Position numbers and translations under genes: made by a program. Under the pieces are notes generated by a model, which worked only from the letters and a program-made list of their open reading frames with translations, had not been told where the DNA came from and did not search any database. From NCBI GenBank assembly GCA_028583605.1, contig CM053326.1, positions 35,000,931 through 35,064,930 of the forward strand: a DNA stretch of 64,000 bases, given 5' to 3'. This DNA is from Dastarcus helophoroides. Lineage: Eukaryota; Arthropoda; Insecta; Coleoptera; Bothrideridae. Position 1 is the stretch's first letter. Each line of letters starts with the position of its first letter. Shown one piece after another: positions 37,584 through 49,166 of the stretch.

Positions 37584-38852
37584 ACAGTCCATAGGATGAC
37601 ACATAGATGGCGTTACTAGAATTTTTCCATATGATTTTTATTTAGTACTAACCTTCAAACGATATGTGTATAAATTTGATAGCAATCTGACTATTGATTC
37701 GTGAGTTATAGCATTTTGTGTGAAGGAACTTTTGTTATTGAAAAAAAAAATGGAAAAAAGTGAATTTCGAGTTTTGATAAAGCATTGCTTTTTGATGAAA
37801 AAAATACAGTGGAAACCAAACAATGGCTTGATAAACATTATCCGAACTCTGCTCCATCGAGACAAATGGTAGAGAAGTGGATTGCTGAATTTAAACGTGG
37901 TCGTATCAGCACAAATGATGCAGAGCGCAGTGGACGCCCAAATGAGGCTGTTATTCCAGAAATCCACAATTGGTTAAGAACGATCGCAAATTGAAGGTGC
38001 ACGAGCTAGCTGACATTGTAAAGATATCAGATGGTAGTGTTTTTACCATTTTACACGAACATTTGGGTATGCGAAAGCTCTGTGCAAAGTGGCTGCCGCG
38101 TGAGCTCACAGTCGACCAAAAACAACAACGAATCGATGCTTCAGAGGAGTGTTTGGCGCTGTTAAACCGCAATAAAATGGAATTCTATCGTCGATATGTG
38201 ACAATGGATGAGACATGGCTTCACTATTACACGCCAGAATCCAAAAGACAGTCAGCTGAGTGGACAGCAGTCGACGAACCGAATCCAAAGCGAGCAAAGG
38301 CGCAACAGTCGGCCGGTAAGGTGATGGTTTCTGTATTTTGGGATGTGAACGGAATAATATTCATCGACTATCTCCAAAAAGGAACCACCATCAACAGCGA
38401 CTATTACTATGCACTTTTGGGCCGATTGAAGGCGAAATCGCAAAGAAACGGCCACATTTGCATAAGAAAAAAGTGTTGTTTTACCAAGACAATGCACCGT
38501 GTCACAAATCGATGAAAACGATGACAAAATTGAATGAATTGGGCTTCGAATTGCTTACCCACCCACCGTATTCTCCAGATTTAGCCCCCAGCAACTTTTT
38601 CCTGTTTTCAGATCTCAAGAGAATGCTTGTTGGAAAAAAATTTAAGTCCAATGATGAAGTAATCGCTGAAACTGAGGCCTATTTTGACGAGAAAGAGAAA
38701 TCGTACTATAAAAGTGGTATCGAAAAGTTGGAAAATCGCTATACTCGTTGTATCGCCCTCGAAGGCAACTGGCTCGAATAATAAAATCGAGTTTTGTCAA
38801 AATTTTGTTTTTTTCTTACTTATTTATCCTACGGACTTATTGAATGACCTGG
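37584..38852 (+). mobile_element. Mariner element, copy B
   Basis: It is flanked by TA (37582-37583 and 38853-38854). It begins ACAGTCCATAGGATGACACA and ends TTATTGAATGACCTGG, matching copy A in reverse orientation. At 1269 bp it is near full length. Relative to copy A it lacks the internal 90-bp duplication. Confidence 0.92.
37750..38781 (+). pseudogene. Mariner transposase remnant, copy B
   Basis: The gene starts at ATG 37750 (MEKSEFRVLIKHCF) and ends GNWLE at 38781. It carries the N-terminal helix-turn-helix region and a DDE domain with TMDETWLHYYTPES and FYQDNAPCH. The third catalytic position reads APSNFF: AAC at 38593-38595 replaces the expected Asp codon. Frameshifts lie in the A run near 37800, around 37962-37972 (where about four codons are also missing compared with copy A), and near 38432. 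The copy cannot make an active enzyme. Confidence 0.9.
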
Positions 38853-38949
38853 TAGGCTTTGATATTTTGTGTTATAAGATACAAAAATTAAATAATTTAA
38901 TCGAAATTTTGAAATAATTGCTACATATGTGTTGACAATTCTGCTTTAA

Positions 38950-39125
38950 AAATTGACATACAAATCTTGTCCCCTGAAACCTCTGAAGATGGTAGTTTGG
39001 CTATCGAAACGCGTTAGAGCAACCTCTTGTGTTTTTTAATCTTTCTTGGTTTTAGGGGACAAGATTTGTTTTTCAGTTTTTGAAGATAACCAAAGACCAT
39101 CCCGTTCCACAAAAAAAAAAATTAG
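38950..39125 (+). mobile_element. Hammerhead-bearing short element, copy 2
   Basis: The copy is flanked by an 11-bp direct repeat, TTCTGCTTTAA, at 38939-38949 and 39126-39136. From the left it has CAAATCTTGTCCCCTGAAAC, the hammerhead core, GTGTTTTTTAATCTTTC, the inverted TTTAGGGGACAAGATTTG and CCCGTTCCAC. It closes with a run of eleven A. The A tail and variable-length duplication point to retrotransposition. Confidence 0.8.
38981..39019 (+). ncRNA. Hammerhead-ribozyme-like motif, copy 2
   Basis: Core CTGAAGA; stem II GGTAGT/GCTATC, with two G-U pairs and loop TTG; then GAAACGCGTT and AGAG. Stem I is shortened to about two pairs because the CTCTCT tract is reduced. Confidence 0.6.
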
Positions 39126-39136
39126 TTCTGCTTTAA

Positions 39137-41628
39137 GCTTACCCTCAACTTTTCATTGATCATTCAACTCATAATCGAAAGTTGTTTTGTTTTAAATTTT
39201 AAAAAATTATGGGGCGGCATTTCGAAAAGTTGCTTCATACTGAGAAAATTTACCGCATGGCCCTGTAAAAAACCCCCTGATTTAAATATATGCCGCATGA
39301 AAATGTGTCCCTCGAATATACAGAGGACCAGTCATATCGTCACCTTCCAGTTACGTCACTGATCAAGACTAAAAAACCTTTTATTCTAAAACATCAGCAT
39401 TCTGTAAATAATATAATTTTAAATATTAATTGGGAAGTTACTCAGTCATGCACTGATCGTCAAATTATAGGTCAATTTCGTGGGTTGCAAATAAACGAAG
39501 AAGAATCTTGGTGTCTAATAATCAAGTGGTACGATGACTAATCGTTCGAGTCTCCGCAGCGTCTTTTAAAAACAACAAAAGCCGTTAAGAATGTCGTATA
39601 TCTATATAAAGTAACACTGATTTTATTAGCTTAACATTCATTCAAACCACCGGTAAAATTTTATTGTTTTGGATTCGTGATTAAATTAAATTAAAATCTG
39701 ACTTTCCCACTGTCCTTGAATGGTTACTATTTCGGTGATAATGTGCTTGACGAACTAAATTAATTAAACTGCCCCTTTTAATTAAATCTAATGGAATCTC
39801 ACTTCTTGATTCATAACACAGTTTTATGATAATAGAACGTTCTTAATACAATGTATCATTGTTTATTACTGTAAGCGTGTCTTAAAAATATTTGATGAAT
39901 AACAAATTTTATTTATTTTAAATCTACTGAACGGTTTCGCAAAACAGTTTTTAGCAGAGACGAAGTATATATTTGTTTATTTATGTGAAACTGCGGTGTC
40001 TTGTAGACAGTTGACAGTTTCTTTAATAGCAAAGAATCTAGATTTACGATCGTAAGTAACCAGTGAATAGTGGTTAAATGCTTAATTGCCAACGGTACAT
40101 AATAAATAGTGCATAAATTATTTCTGAGGATACAATTTCTTAAGGAGGTTGCTAAATTAGCCGATAGTTTCTCTAGTGCCGACTTTGTAAAATAATACTG
40201 TTGAACACATGTTGCTTGCTAACAACAAAAACCAACGTACGGATAACCTGTAAATTTTTACAATAATTACAAGTTAAATTTGCTAATTAATCTCCTACAT
40301 AAATTTCGCGCTTGTTTGACGACATTCTAACAGCAGGCAGCAAATGCCGTAAATTGAGAGAACAAATAAATAACATATGTTCAGAAGTTTTTTTTTAGGG
40401 AAGTACTATTCCTACGAAAGTGGTTTGATTACAGGGCTCGCTCTAAGATTTGCGTCGGATAAGAGCCCAAATTTCCCCACTTTCAGCACATAATTCTTAA
40501 AAATATATTTCATCTAAATGTTATCCAAATATGGTTCCTGAATTGTTATACAGAGTGTCTCAGATATAATGTCACTAATTTTAAACTAAGATAGAGAAAC
40601 ATGAATAAATATGATGCGAATATGTGACTAAAAAGATATATTTTTTTAATCGGTCGATAATGCCTACTTTCTCGCTACAATTCAGGCCCCAAAATACGTT
40701 ATTCCAGTATTTTAGTCCGTTGCTGACGAATCATAACAAAAGAGCCTGAGAAAACTTTTTGCGTCTTAGGCCGAAAAAGTAGGTAACTTTCCTGTGCCGG
40801 ACAAACAAGAAAGGAATAGTGATTGTCAAGGAGATTACTCATAGAAAATTAAATGACAATGAAAAATGTCGTGAATTTATTTTCTTTAATGTAAGTGATA
40901 TTGGTTACGATTTCAGAAAAAAATAGTATGTGTACTTCGTAGTAAAAGTACTTTCCCGGACTTCCATGTTTGTTAGCCTCGGCCACAATTTACATCGTCG
41001 TCCGAGAATATTTTGCTTTTACTACTAGTTACAGAATTAACTATTTCAGGTATATACCGCAACGCTGTTAAAGGAAAAATCATTGTCTCAATATAGGAGT
41101 CCTTGAGAGAAAAAACATCACCTCATCTAGTTCTGAAAATTGGAATTTCTCATTTCAACCCTATAGTATTGTAATGAATATAAAATAATAACTGACAAAA
41201 CGATAAAAAAAATTGTTTTCGATTGCGTTCTTCGAATGAAGAAAAACGTCGCTAATGATAATAATAATAATGAACAAGATTGATATTAGTAACAAACCTA
41301 CATATACGGAATGTTTTAAAAGTGTAGTCCACACACAAACACTATCATTTATTTACTTCACATATATAAATCAAGACATTCACTTGGTATTTTAAACGTC
41401 CGATAAGATCAGTTGCTGGCGTATTAACCTTTGAAATAATTATAACTCATTCGTTTATTCAGAATCATTTCCTATATTATGTATACCTACGAGATTTCTG
41501 CGACAATTATCAAACTATTTATTTTATTTTAAAAAAATCATTCCGTTACTTAAGCCATATTTTTTTATTACGTAAGTAACTTGGTATTTGGATGATTTAA
41601 GATTTTGACTAACTTTACTTACTTACTA
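39137..41628. other. Unique intronic DNA
   Basis: No exon is recognised. A plus frame at 39290-39541 has fairly protein-like composition but matches nothing I know. A TACAGAGTGTCTCAGATATA near 40550 resembles the start of some insect transposons, without a partner end. Confidence 0.4.
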
Positions 41629-42906
41629 GGAATTGGAATTAGTTTTAAAGGTTTTTTTTCCGAAATTTGAGGCTTTATTGAGCAAAAATGGTTACAAATC
41701 GATTATTCAAAATATTGTCCATCGCTAGCAACTACTTTTTTCCATCTTTCTGTCAATTTTCGGATACTAGCTCGGAAGAACAGTTCGTCTTTTGATGCGA
41801 TCCATGCGATCCATTTTTTCGTTTCCGAGTAAGAGGTTAAGTGCTGCTCAGCCAAGCCATGTGCTATCGATCGGAACAAGTAGTAATCGGACGGGGCAAT
41901 ATCTGGGGAATACGGCGGGTGCGGTAGAACATCCCATTTCAACGTTTCCAAGTACTTTTTGACGGGTTTTGCGACATGAGGACGAGCGTTGTCATGTGGC
42001 AAAATGACTTTGTCGTGCCGCTGCTCGAATTGCGGCCGTTTTTCCTTCAATACCCGGCTCAAATGCATCAATTGTGTTCGGTAGAGGTCCCCGGTGATGG
42101 TTTCGTTCGGTTTGAGCAGCTCATAATAAATGACGCCCAGCTGATCCCACCAAATACAGAGCATGAGCTTGGATCCATGGATATTCGGTCTTGGCGTTGA
42201 TGACGATGTGTGGCCGGGGTATCCATACGATTTTTTACGTTTGGGGTTATCGTAATGGATCCACTTTTCATCGCCAGTAACGATGCGATGCAAAAAACCT
42301 TTCCTTTTTTAACGCGCGAGCAGCTGTTTGCAGGTTATAAGCCGCCTCTCCACGTCTCTCGCCTTCAGCTCGTATGGCACCCAATTTCCTTGCTTCTGAA
42401 TCATACCCATGGCTTTGAGACGTTTGCCGACTGTTGGCAAGCCAACTCCCAATGATACGGACCATTCTTGGAGCGTTTGACACGGATGTTCGTCGAGTAA
42501 CGCCTCCAATTCTTCGTCTTCAAACTTTTTCGGCTGACCGGGACGTTCCTTGTCATCGGTGTCAAAATCACCACTTTTGAAACGTCGAAACCAGTACTCA
42601 CATGTCGAAATCGATGGAGTACAACCCCGGTAAGCTTCCTCGAGCAGTAAAGGACTCGCAGCAGCAGTTTTCTTCAAATGGAAGCAGAACAATAAAGCTT
42701 CCCGCAAATTACGTTTATTCGGCACGAAAGTTGACATATTGAATGGTCTTGGAATGTATGTTGTTTACACTTGCGCAAGATGACACATACTAACAATCCA
42801 AACTATAATATAGTGCTTTGGCGCGAATATAGTTTTGGAGTGCCCACATGCAACATACGTTTACAACGCCATCTCTTAGAAAACCTTTAAAACTAATTCC
42901 AGCTCC
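41629..42906 (-). mobile_element. Mos1-like mariner, nearly intact
   Basis: It is flanked by TA (41627-41628 and 42907-42908). Ends are GGAATTGGAATTAGTTTTAA on the left and the complement of GGAGCTGGAATTAGTTTTAA on the right, with identity continuing into AAGGTTTT. The length of 1278 bp is normal for a full mariner, and the structure is complete. Confidence 0.95.
41703..42737 (-). pseudogene. Mos1-like transposase with one nonsense codon
   Basis: This is an almost complete mauritiana-subfamily mariner transposase of 344 codons, against 345 in Mos1. It runs from ATG 42737 (MSTFVPNKRN) to IRKLTERWKKVVASDGQYFE at 41703. It shows FCFHLKKTAA, the WVPYEL and YSPDIAPSDYYLF motifs typical of mariner, and catalytic Asp in VTGDEKW, LPHDNARPH and APSDYY with D34D spacing. 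The only lesion I find is an in-frame TAA at 42311-42309, where Mos1 has Tyr. The frame is the same on both sides. The histidine before DNARPH and the WWDQ.GVIYYELL segment are present. Confidence 0.93.
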
Positions 42907-42908
42907 TA

Positions 42909-43460
42909 TATTAACAAAAAATTTCCAATACAGAGGAAAAGGTATTGTTTCTTTTATTTCATTAACATTTTCAATGGAAGAAAGTTGTCTAAATGGAAAA
43001 AATAAAAATTAGAAATTGTGCTTTTGGTTTTTTTTACTTTGCTTTTGCTTGTAGAATTGAAGTTTTTATGAACAATTTGTTTGCTGAAAACTGTAGACTA
43101 GAGAGGCTAAATATTAGGGTTTTTAATCAAACTTATTTTACTAGATATTTTCATTGTTAGATCATTCTTCCAGAAATCTAATTTTTTTTCATTTTTTTTT
43201 TCATTTCTTTTTCGCTATTACAGCGATTGCGTTAAATCTCTCAGTACAGTTTTGAAGAAAAAGACTAACAAAATTATAATTTTGGCACCCTACTTCTTGG
43301 CTTATTAATCATTATCAATCTAAGGTAATTAATTTCGGTTATATTTTTATCCCAGGAATCTTCCAGGACCTCTGTGTATCCAACATATTAGAATATATCT
43401 TGTGCGTGCGGTTTTTAAGTAATGTCTACTAGACAATTCTAAACTCTCGAAAACGATGAC
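42909..43460. other. Intronic DNA
   Basis: No gene or element is recognised. Confidence 0.4.
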
Positions 43461-44268
43461 TTATTCAGTATAGAATGCAGATACAGACGACAAAATCGGG
43501 ATCTCGAGATTATTCTGGAGTGGGGTAAGAACAATTTGGTCGAATTCAACGCTTCAAAAACTCAGGTCGCGGTTTTCTCTAAGAAAACATCAAGGGATAA
43601 TGCAACAAACATACTAATGGATGGTAAAATCCTTCCGATGGGATCGAATCTATCTATCCTAGGAGTGAATGCGAGCACTAACTTCTATTGGGACGATCAT
43701 GTGGGCGCCATTGCTAAATCCGCCTCAGAAGCTAGGCTTTCTTTTTAGAGCTAAAAAGTACTTCATATCTCATCAGCTACTTACACTATACAAAGCTTAA
43801 GTTAGGCCAACACTAGAATACTGTTCTCATGTTTGGAGTTCAGCCCCAAAACACACTTTAGCTCTCTTGGATTCAATTCAAAGAAGAGCGATTCGCCCAA
43901 TTGATGACGAGACTCTGACCGATTCTCTCGAAATACTAGAGCACAGGCGTATGGTTGGTGACTTGTCTCTTTTCTACAAGTACTATCATGGAAAATGCTC
44001 GCGGGAACTAATAGGATTGATCCCTCCAAGGACAAGATTCTTGAGGCATATTAGACAGTCGGAGACAGCAAATTTCTGTGCGGTCCAGCTTGACACAGTG
44101 AGAACTTGTGTCTACGGAGACCCTTTTTTCTGCAGAACTTCCAAGTTATGGAACTTGTTACCGAAAGGAATCTTCCTCAAAAAGTACAACCTATCCTTGT
44201 TTAAGAAGGCGGTCCATCGCCATCTATCCTTGTTTCCGCATCCTACTCGCAGTGCTTTGAAAGCATAA
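43461..44268 (+). pseudogene. LINE C-terminal reverse transcriptase remnant
   Basis: This is the 3' part of a non-LTR retrotransposon protein. It gives LEWGKNNLVEFNASKTQVAV (thumb region), ILGVNASTNFYWDDHV, RPTLEYCSHVWSSAPKHTLA, LLDSIQRRAIRPIDDETLTD and the C-terminal SLFYKYYHGKCSRELIGLIP, ending at 44268. A one- or two-base shift near 43720-43745 and a TAA replacing a Gln-type codon near 43800 break it. It is in the jockey-like class judged by the RPxLEY and LDxIQ motifs. The 5' end including the catalytic YADD box is missing, as in 5'-truncated LINE insertions. Confidence 0.85.
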
Positions 44269-44389
44269 TGGAATTACCCTTTGCAAGTGGATTAAATTTT
44301 AAAAAAATCTATCAACTTATTTAACCTTTAAAATTAGGTTTGTCAACCTTTAGGGACGGAAAGGTGGGGGTTAAGAATTACATGTTTAA

Positions 44390-45800
44390 ATGGTAATTGA
44401 AAAACAAGAATTTGTACGCAAATTTCTAATTTTTTACCTTCAAGTTATGAGGAAAAGAGTACGAGAGTATCAATTTTTATTGAAAATTTCGATTTTATCA
44501 AAATTTCGACTTTTTGAAAATTTCGACATTTTTAAAAATTTAGACCACAAAATTCAGTCTTTTTTTAAAATTTTACCGAAACTTTTCCTGTTTTTTAAAA
44601 ATTTTTACTTTTTCAATATTATATTTTTTCCGGTAATTTCGACTTTTTGAAAGTAAGTTAAAAATTTCGACTTCTCTTTAAAATTTGAATTTTTTTGAAA
44701 AAATTCGACTTTTCTGAGTTTGGATCTTTTTTGAAAAATTGGAAATCGTTAAAATTTTGATTTTTTTTGCAGAATTTAAAATTTGACCTAGTAAGATGTA
44801 TTTTTCTTTTTTCTTCTTGGAAAATTTCGCACTTTTTGAGTATTTTGACATTTTTGAAAATTTAGACCAAAAAATTGGACACTTTTTTCGAAAATTTAGA
44901 CTCTTTCTAGAAATTCTATATGAAAAGTAGCACTACAACTTTTTTTTTGAAAATTTCATTTGTTTCTAGAATATTTCCTCATAAAATTTTGACTATTTCT
45001 GTTGAAATGTCTACTTTTTGCCGACATTTCAACTTTTTCTGGAATTTCGACTCCTCTTCAAATTTTGAATTTTCTTTAAAAAATTCCACTTTTCTAAATT
45101 TAGACCTTTTTTGAAGAATTGGAATTCCGTTGAAAAATTGATTTTGTTTGCAAAATTTAAAATTTAACTTTGCAAGTTGCATTTCTCTTTTTTTTTTCTT
45201 CTTGAAACATTTCGAACTGTTTGAGTATTTTGACATTTTAGAAAATGTGAATCAAAAAATTTCTCGAAAAATAAATTCATTTTTTCTTAAAATTTTGATT
45301 TTTTTAATAGTTGAAGTTTTGAGTAAAATTTCAAAGAAATTTATTTTTGCTTAATTTCCGTTTTGTGATTAAAATGTTTTTTTTTATTCTTTACGATAAA
45401 TTTTAAGTGTTTTAATTGACTATTTTCTCACAATTCTAAGTTTATCTTAAAATGTTTAAATGATTTTGTTTAGTTTTAATTAGAAATGTTGAGAAAAGGT
45501 CCAAATTTAGAGGAAAGTCAAAAAATTTGAAAATAGTCCCAATCAGTCAAAACTTGGCAAAAATCAACCAGAACAATAATAAAAAATAAAATAGGCTGAA
45601 ATTTGAACTTTTTGATTTCTTTAAGATGAATCCGAACTTAAAATTTGTGGTTTTGTGCCAAATATCTAAGATTAAACTTAAAATTTTTAATTTTTCCCCA
45701 ACATTTTGAATTTAAAATAGAAACTTTCGACTTTTTTCTAGAAATATTAACTTTATTTTGAAATTCCGAGTTTAATTCGATATTTCGATTACTCGGAACA
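44390..45800. repeat. Diverged satellite-like array, T-rich on plus
   Basis: Degenerate AAATTTCGACTTTTT copies. Within it a segment of about 300 bp appears twice in diverged form, near 44640-44900 and 45040-45260 (shared ACTTTTCT.A.TTT and TTCTTCTTG tracts). Confidence 0.6.
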
Positions 45801-46092
45801 TGAAAAAATGAGTATCACATTTTGAATGCATTACAGTTGAAAGTACAATTGTAATTTTACTCTTTCTTTTAATGTGGCTTGATCTTGAAATAAAATTGTA
45901 TAAATAATTGATGTTTCAAACTCAAAAATCATGGCACACTTGATTGATGACTTTTTCAATTGAATCCCCGTATTTAGGAAGCTTCAACTAAGGAAGATTT
46001 AAAAAGTTCCTCAATGTTTACTTTCCAATAACTTCAATAAAGTTGCCTCTAATGCATTCCGTACAGTAATATAAGACAAACATCAAACTTAC

Positions 46093-46224
46093 TTTGTTTG
46101 CAGTCTTGTCGAGTATATTGTCGGTTGTGGTAGGAGAATTGCAGGGACTATGTGGAAGACCTTCATCATCTTCACTGGTATCTCCTCTGCCACGCCTCAG
46201 TCTCAGCCTCTCACTAAGTTCTGT
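46093..46224 (-). CDS. CRACD-like internal exon
   Basis: The 132-nt exon is in phase 0 at both ends. It encodes TELSERLRLRRGRGDTSEDD, then EGLPHSPCNSPTTTDNILDK, then TANK. The acceptor TTTGCAG and donor AAA|GTAAGT are strong. The NILDK element corresponds in position to the conserved N-terminal DNILGK region of vertebrate CRACD proteins. It is isolated between introns of about 22 and 16.5 kb. Confidence 0.88.
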
Positions 46225-47185
46225 CTGCAAACAAAGTTAAAACCTTTTAGCAAATTACGTCAATTAGAAAAAAAAAATACGAGCATTATGATTCATCGCA
46301 TTCGTCTAACGTCTAGTACATTTGTTAATCTGACACAGGATAGCTCTTATCTGGCTTCGCGTTATATAAGGTTAGAAATATTTATGTTGTGACCAAAATA
46401 TCAACAAAGTAGGACGCACATCCCTTTTTGTATAAAATCATTGATAAGTTGGGCGTAATGCATTCATGACGCAAAACGTCACTACAGAAACCACTTGAAT
46501 TATTAACTCACCCAAACTCTTCGCAAAATATTCATGGTTGACTAGCTAAAATATCACACGTCACTTTGAATGGCTTCACGGGACAAATTTCAAAACACCA
46601 ACACTTTCATTACGCTAACAAAAGAAGTAGTTTCATAAATTAAAACATAAGCCACTATACATTTAAAGAGCTATTTACAGTAAATCAGTTTTTAATGGTC
46701 AGATGCACTGTACGACATTAAATTAGTAGTCTTTCAAGGAATACTAGATTTTAAATTATGCGATAAATGGCCACAAACCGCCGCTAAGTTGTTAGGGGAA
46801 ATGACTGGTTTATGATTAATTGAAGTTCGGAGCAGGAAAATCAACAAAAAATGTATGTAAACTTATGACAAATTACGCACGATAAGACCGATTTAAATTC
46901 CATCTTATCTGGGTGCTGTTAATTTATCGATTGTTTGTTTATGATATTGTTTTTGATTTAAATTCATTCATTTAACAACAAAAGATAATCATTCTGAAAT
47001 TATAAACGCAAACGAACCAATCATGCGTGAAATTTGAAGAGGTCGCTGCAAACAGTTTTACAATTTTATTGCCCAAAATGCCCTGATAAATAGAATGATT
47101 AGTAGAGAAAAACTTGTAACCAAACGTAATAATAATACTTAAATTTACAACTTCGATTGTAAATTCGGTAACTGAAAAATATTTT
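46225..47185. other. Unique intron upstream of the 46.1-kb exon
   Basis: No element is recognised. The sequence is less repetitive than its neighbours. Confidence 0.4.
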
Positions 47186-47201
47186 TTTCAATATAAATTA
47201 G

Positions 47202-47354
47202 TGTGGTCCTTGGTTATTTTCAAAAACTGAAATACAAATCTTGTCCCCTGAAGGAGTATCTCTCTGAAGATGATAGTTTAGCTATCGAAACGCGTTAGAG
47301 CAACCTCTGTTGTGTTTTTTAATCTTGCTTGGTTTCAGGAGACAAGATTTGTAT
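47202..47354 (+). mobile_element. Hammerhead-bearing short element, copy 3
   Basis: It begins GTGGTCCTTGG, a truncated form of the GGTGGAACGGACTGGTCC end, and stops within the right arm near TTTGTATTTCA. The sequence TTTCAATATAAATTAG is found on both sides (47186-47201 and 47354-47369). Part of it overlaps the element's own TTTCAA, so the true target duplication is 10-16 bp. Confidence 0.8.
47260..47300 (+). ncRNA. Hammerhead-ribozyme-like motif, copy 3
   Basis: Stem I CTCT/AGAG; core CTGAAGA; an extra T; stem II GATAGT/GCTATC with a terminal G-U and loop TTA; GAAACGCGTT. All hammerhead core positions are retained. Confidence 0.7.
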
Positions 47355-47505
47355 TTCAATATAAATTAGGTTTTTTTGTTCAGAAACTTCGACTTTTATT
47401 ATCAAAAATTTGTTTTCTATTCTTACTTTTTTCCTAAATGTTCGATCCTAAATTCATAATTTCGTTTTTTTTTTATCTAAAAATGTTGTATTGATTTTCA
47501 AATTA

Positions 47506-47779
47506 CAGTGGAATTCCGCCAAAGTTGCGTTCACCGTACTGGATCGACCATTAAAGTTGCTTCTCCCTGTAAGCCCTACCATTGTCGAAAAATATATATG
47601 TTTTATTGTTCCTTGCGCGGTTGAGTGGGTTATTCAAAAGTGGCGCTAAAACTCGGAAGTCCAATTCGTTGTTCGAAAATTAGAGTGGGAGAATATCCGC
47701 GCAACTTTAACGATGGTATCCTGCCAACGTTAACGAGCGTGCAACTTTAACGGCGCGCAACTTTAGCGGGAGTCGACTG
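47506..47779. mobile_element. Pogo/Tigger-like MITE
   Basis: TA-flanked 274-bp element (47504-47505 and 47780-47781). The left end CAGTGGAATTCCGCCAAAGT and inverted right end CAGTCGACTCCCGCTAAAGT resemble the CAGT.GA.TCC ends of pogo/Tigger transposons. The interior repeats an AAAGTTGC or GCAACTTTAAC motif several times, especially near the right end. No coding capacity. Confidence 0.82.
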
Positions 47780-48793
47780 TACTTTTATTTTTTTTTTTAT
47801 ATAAATTATTAGCCTTTCCACAATCACGAGTTTGCACTTCCAACGGTTATTTCTTTATAAAATTTTAAATACGAATTTGTTATTACATTTTATAATCCAA
47901 TAATTCGACAACTTTTCCAAATTTCTCGAAACTCTCATCGATTTTTTTTTAAATGTCCAGTTGAAAGTGTAAATCATGGCTTCCCAACCTGTGAGACCCC
48001 CCAATTAGGACACATTCTGAATTTTTTGTAAATGTTGGTTTTTGAAAAGTTGGATTTTTCCAAAATTTCGATTTTTTTCATAATTTTGTTTTTTCTAAAA
48101 TTTCTGCCTTTCAAAATTAATTTTTATTTATTTCGAGATAATTAAAAAAATTCTGATATCGATTTTTTTTTTAATTCAACTTCGAAAATTGCAACTCTTT
48201 ATAAGTTTTGATTTTTAAACCTTCAGTTTTTTTTGAAAATGTGCAGAATTTTGCGAGGTTGAAATTTTTTCACAATTTTATTTCAGAATTAGGTGGTTTC
48301 TTTTTTCAAAAACCTGGACTTTCTTAAAATTGTCGACTTTTTTTCTTAAAAATGCGACTTTTCCAATATTTTTACTTTTCTAAACTTTCAACTTTTTTGA
48401 AAGGTTTTTTAAACTTTCAACTTTTTTAAAAGGTTTTCTAAACTTTTAACTTTTTGAAAAGATAAACCTTTTAAAAAATTTCGATTTTTTTCGAAAATCT
48501 AGAAATTCCGATTATTTTCGAAAATTTTCACTTTTTTAAAAATCTCAACTTTATTGATAATTTTAACATTTTCTTCAATATTTCAATTGTTTTTATAAAT
48601 ATTACACATTTTTCAAAATTTTATTTATTTTTTTTATATTTCGGCTTTAAAATTTAGACTTTTTTCAAGTTTCAACATTTTTCAAAACTTCGAATTTCTT
48701 TGAAAGTCTTAACTTTGCAAAATTTCAATTTTTTTTCCAAATGACTTTCAAAAAAATATTCACCTTTTTTTACAAATTTCGATTTGTTTCAAA

Positions 48794-49166
48794 GCTCGAT
48801 ATTTCTTTTTGATTATTTTTCGAAGTTTCTACTTTTTTTTGGAAATCTTTACTTTTTTTTGAAATCTTTACATTTTTTGAAAACTTTAAATATTTATTAA
48901 AATTACATTTTCCAAAATTTTAACTTTAAAATTTCGACTCTTTAAAATTTTTGTCACTTTTATTCAAATTTTCGAAAATATTATAATTTTAAAAAATAGG
49001 TAAATTTGAATAAAAGTGACGAAAATTTTAAAAATAGAGTAGAAATTTTAAATTAAAAATTTTGGAAAATGTCAAAATTTTAATAAATATTTAAAATGTT
49101 CAAAGAAAACAGATTTTCAAAAAAAAAGTAGAAACTTCGAAAAATAGTCAAAAAAAAATATTGAGC
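48794..49166. repeat. Large palindrome, arms about 165-178 bp
   Basis: The arm 48794-48971 is the inverse complement of 49002-49166 with scattered differences; the spacer is 30 bp. Shared landmarks include ATTTTTCGAAGTTTCTAC, AAATATTTATTAAAATT and GTCACTTTTATTCAAAT. It could fold into a long hairpin. Confidence 0.85.

Noticed and set aside
39290..39541. 83-codon plus-strand frame
   Set aside because: Its composition is somewhat protein-like but there is no known domain, splice context or partner exon.
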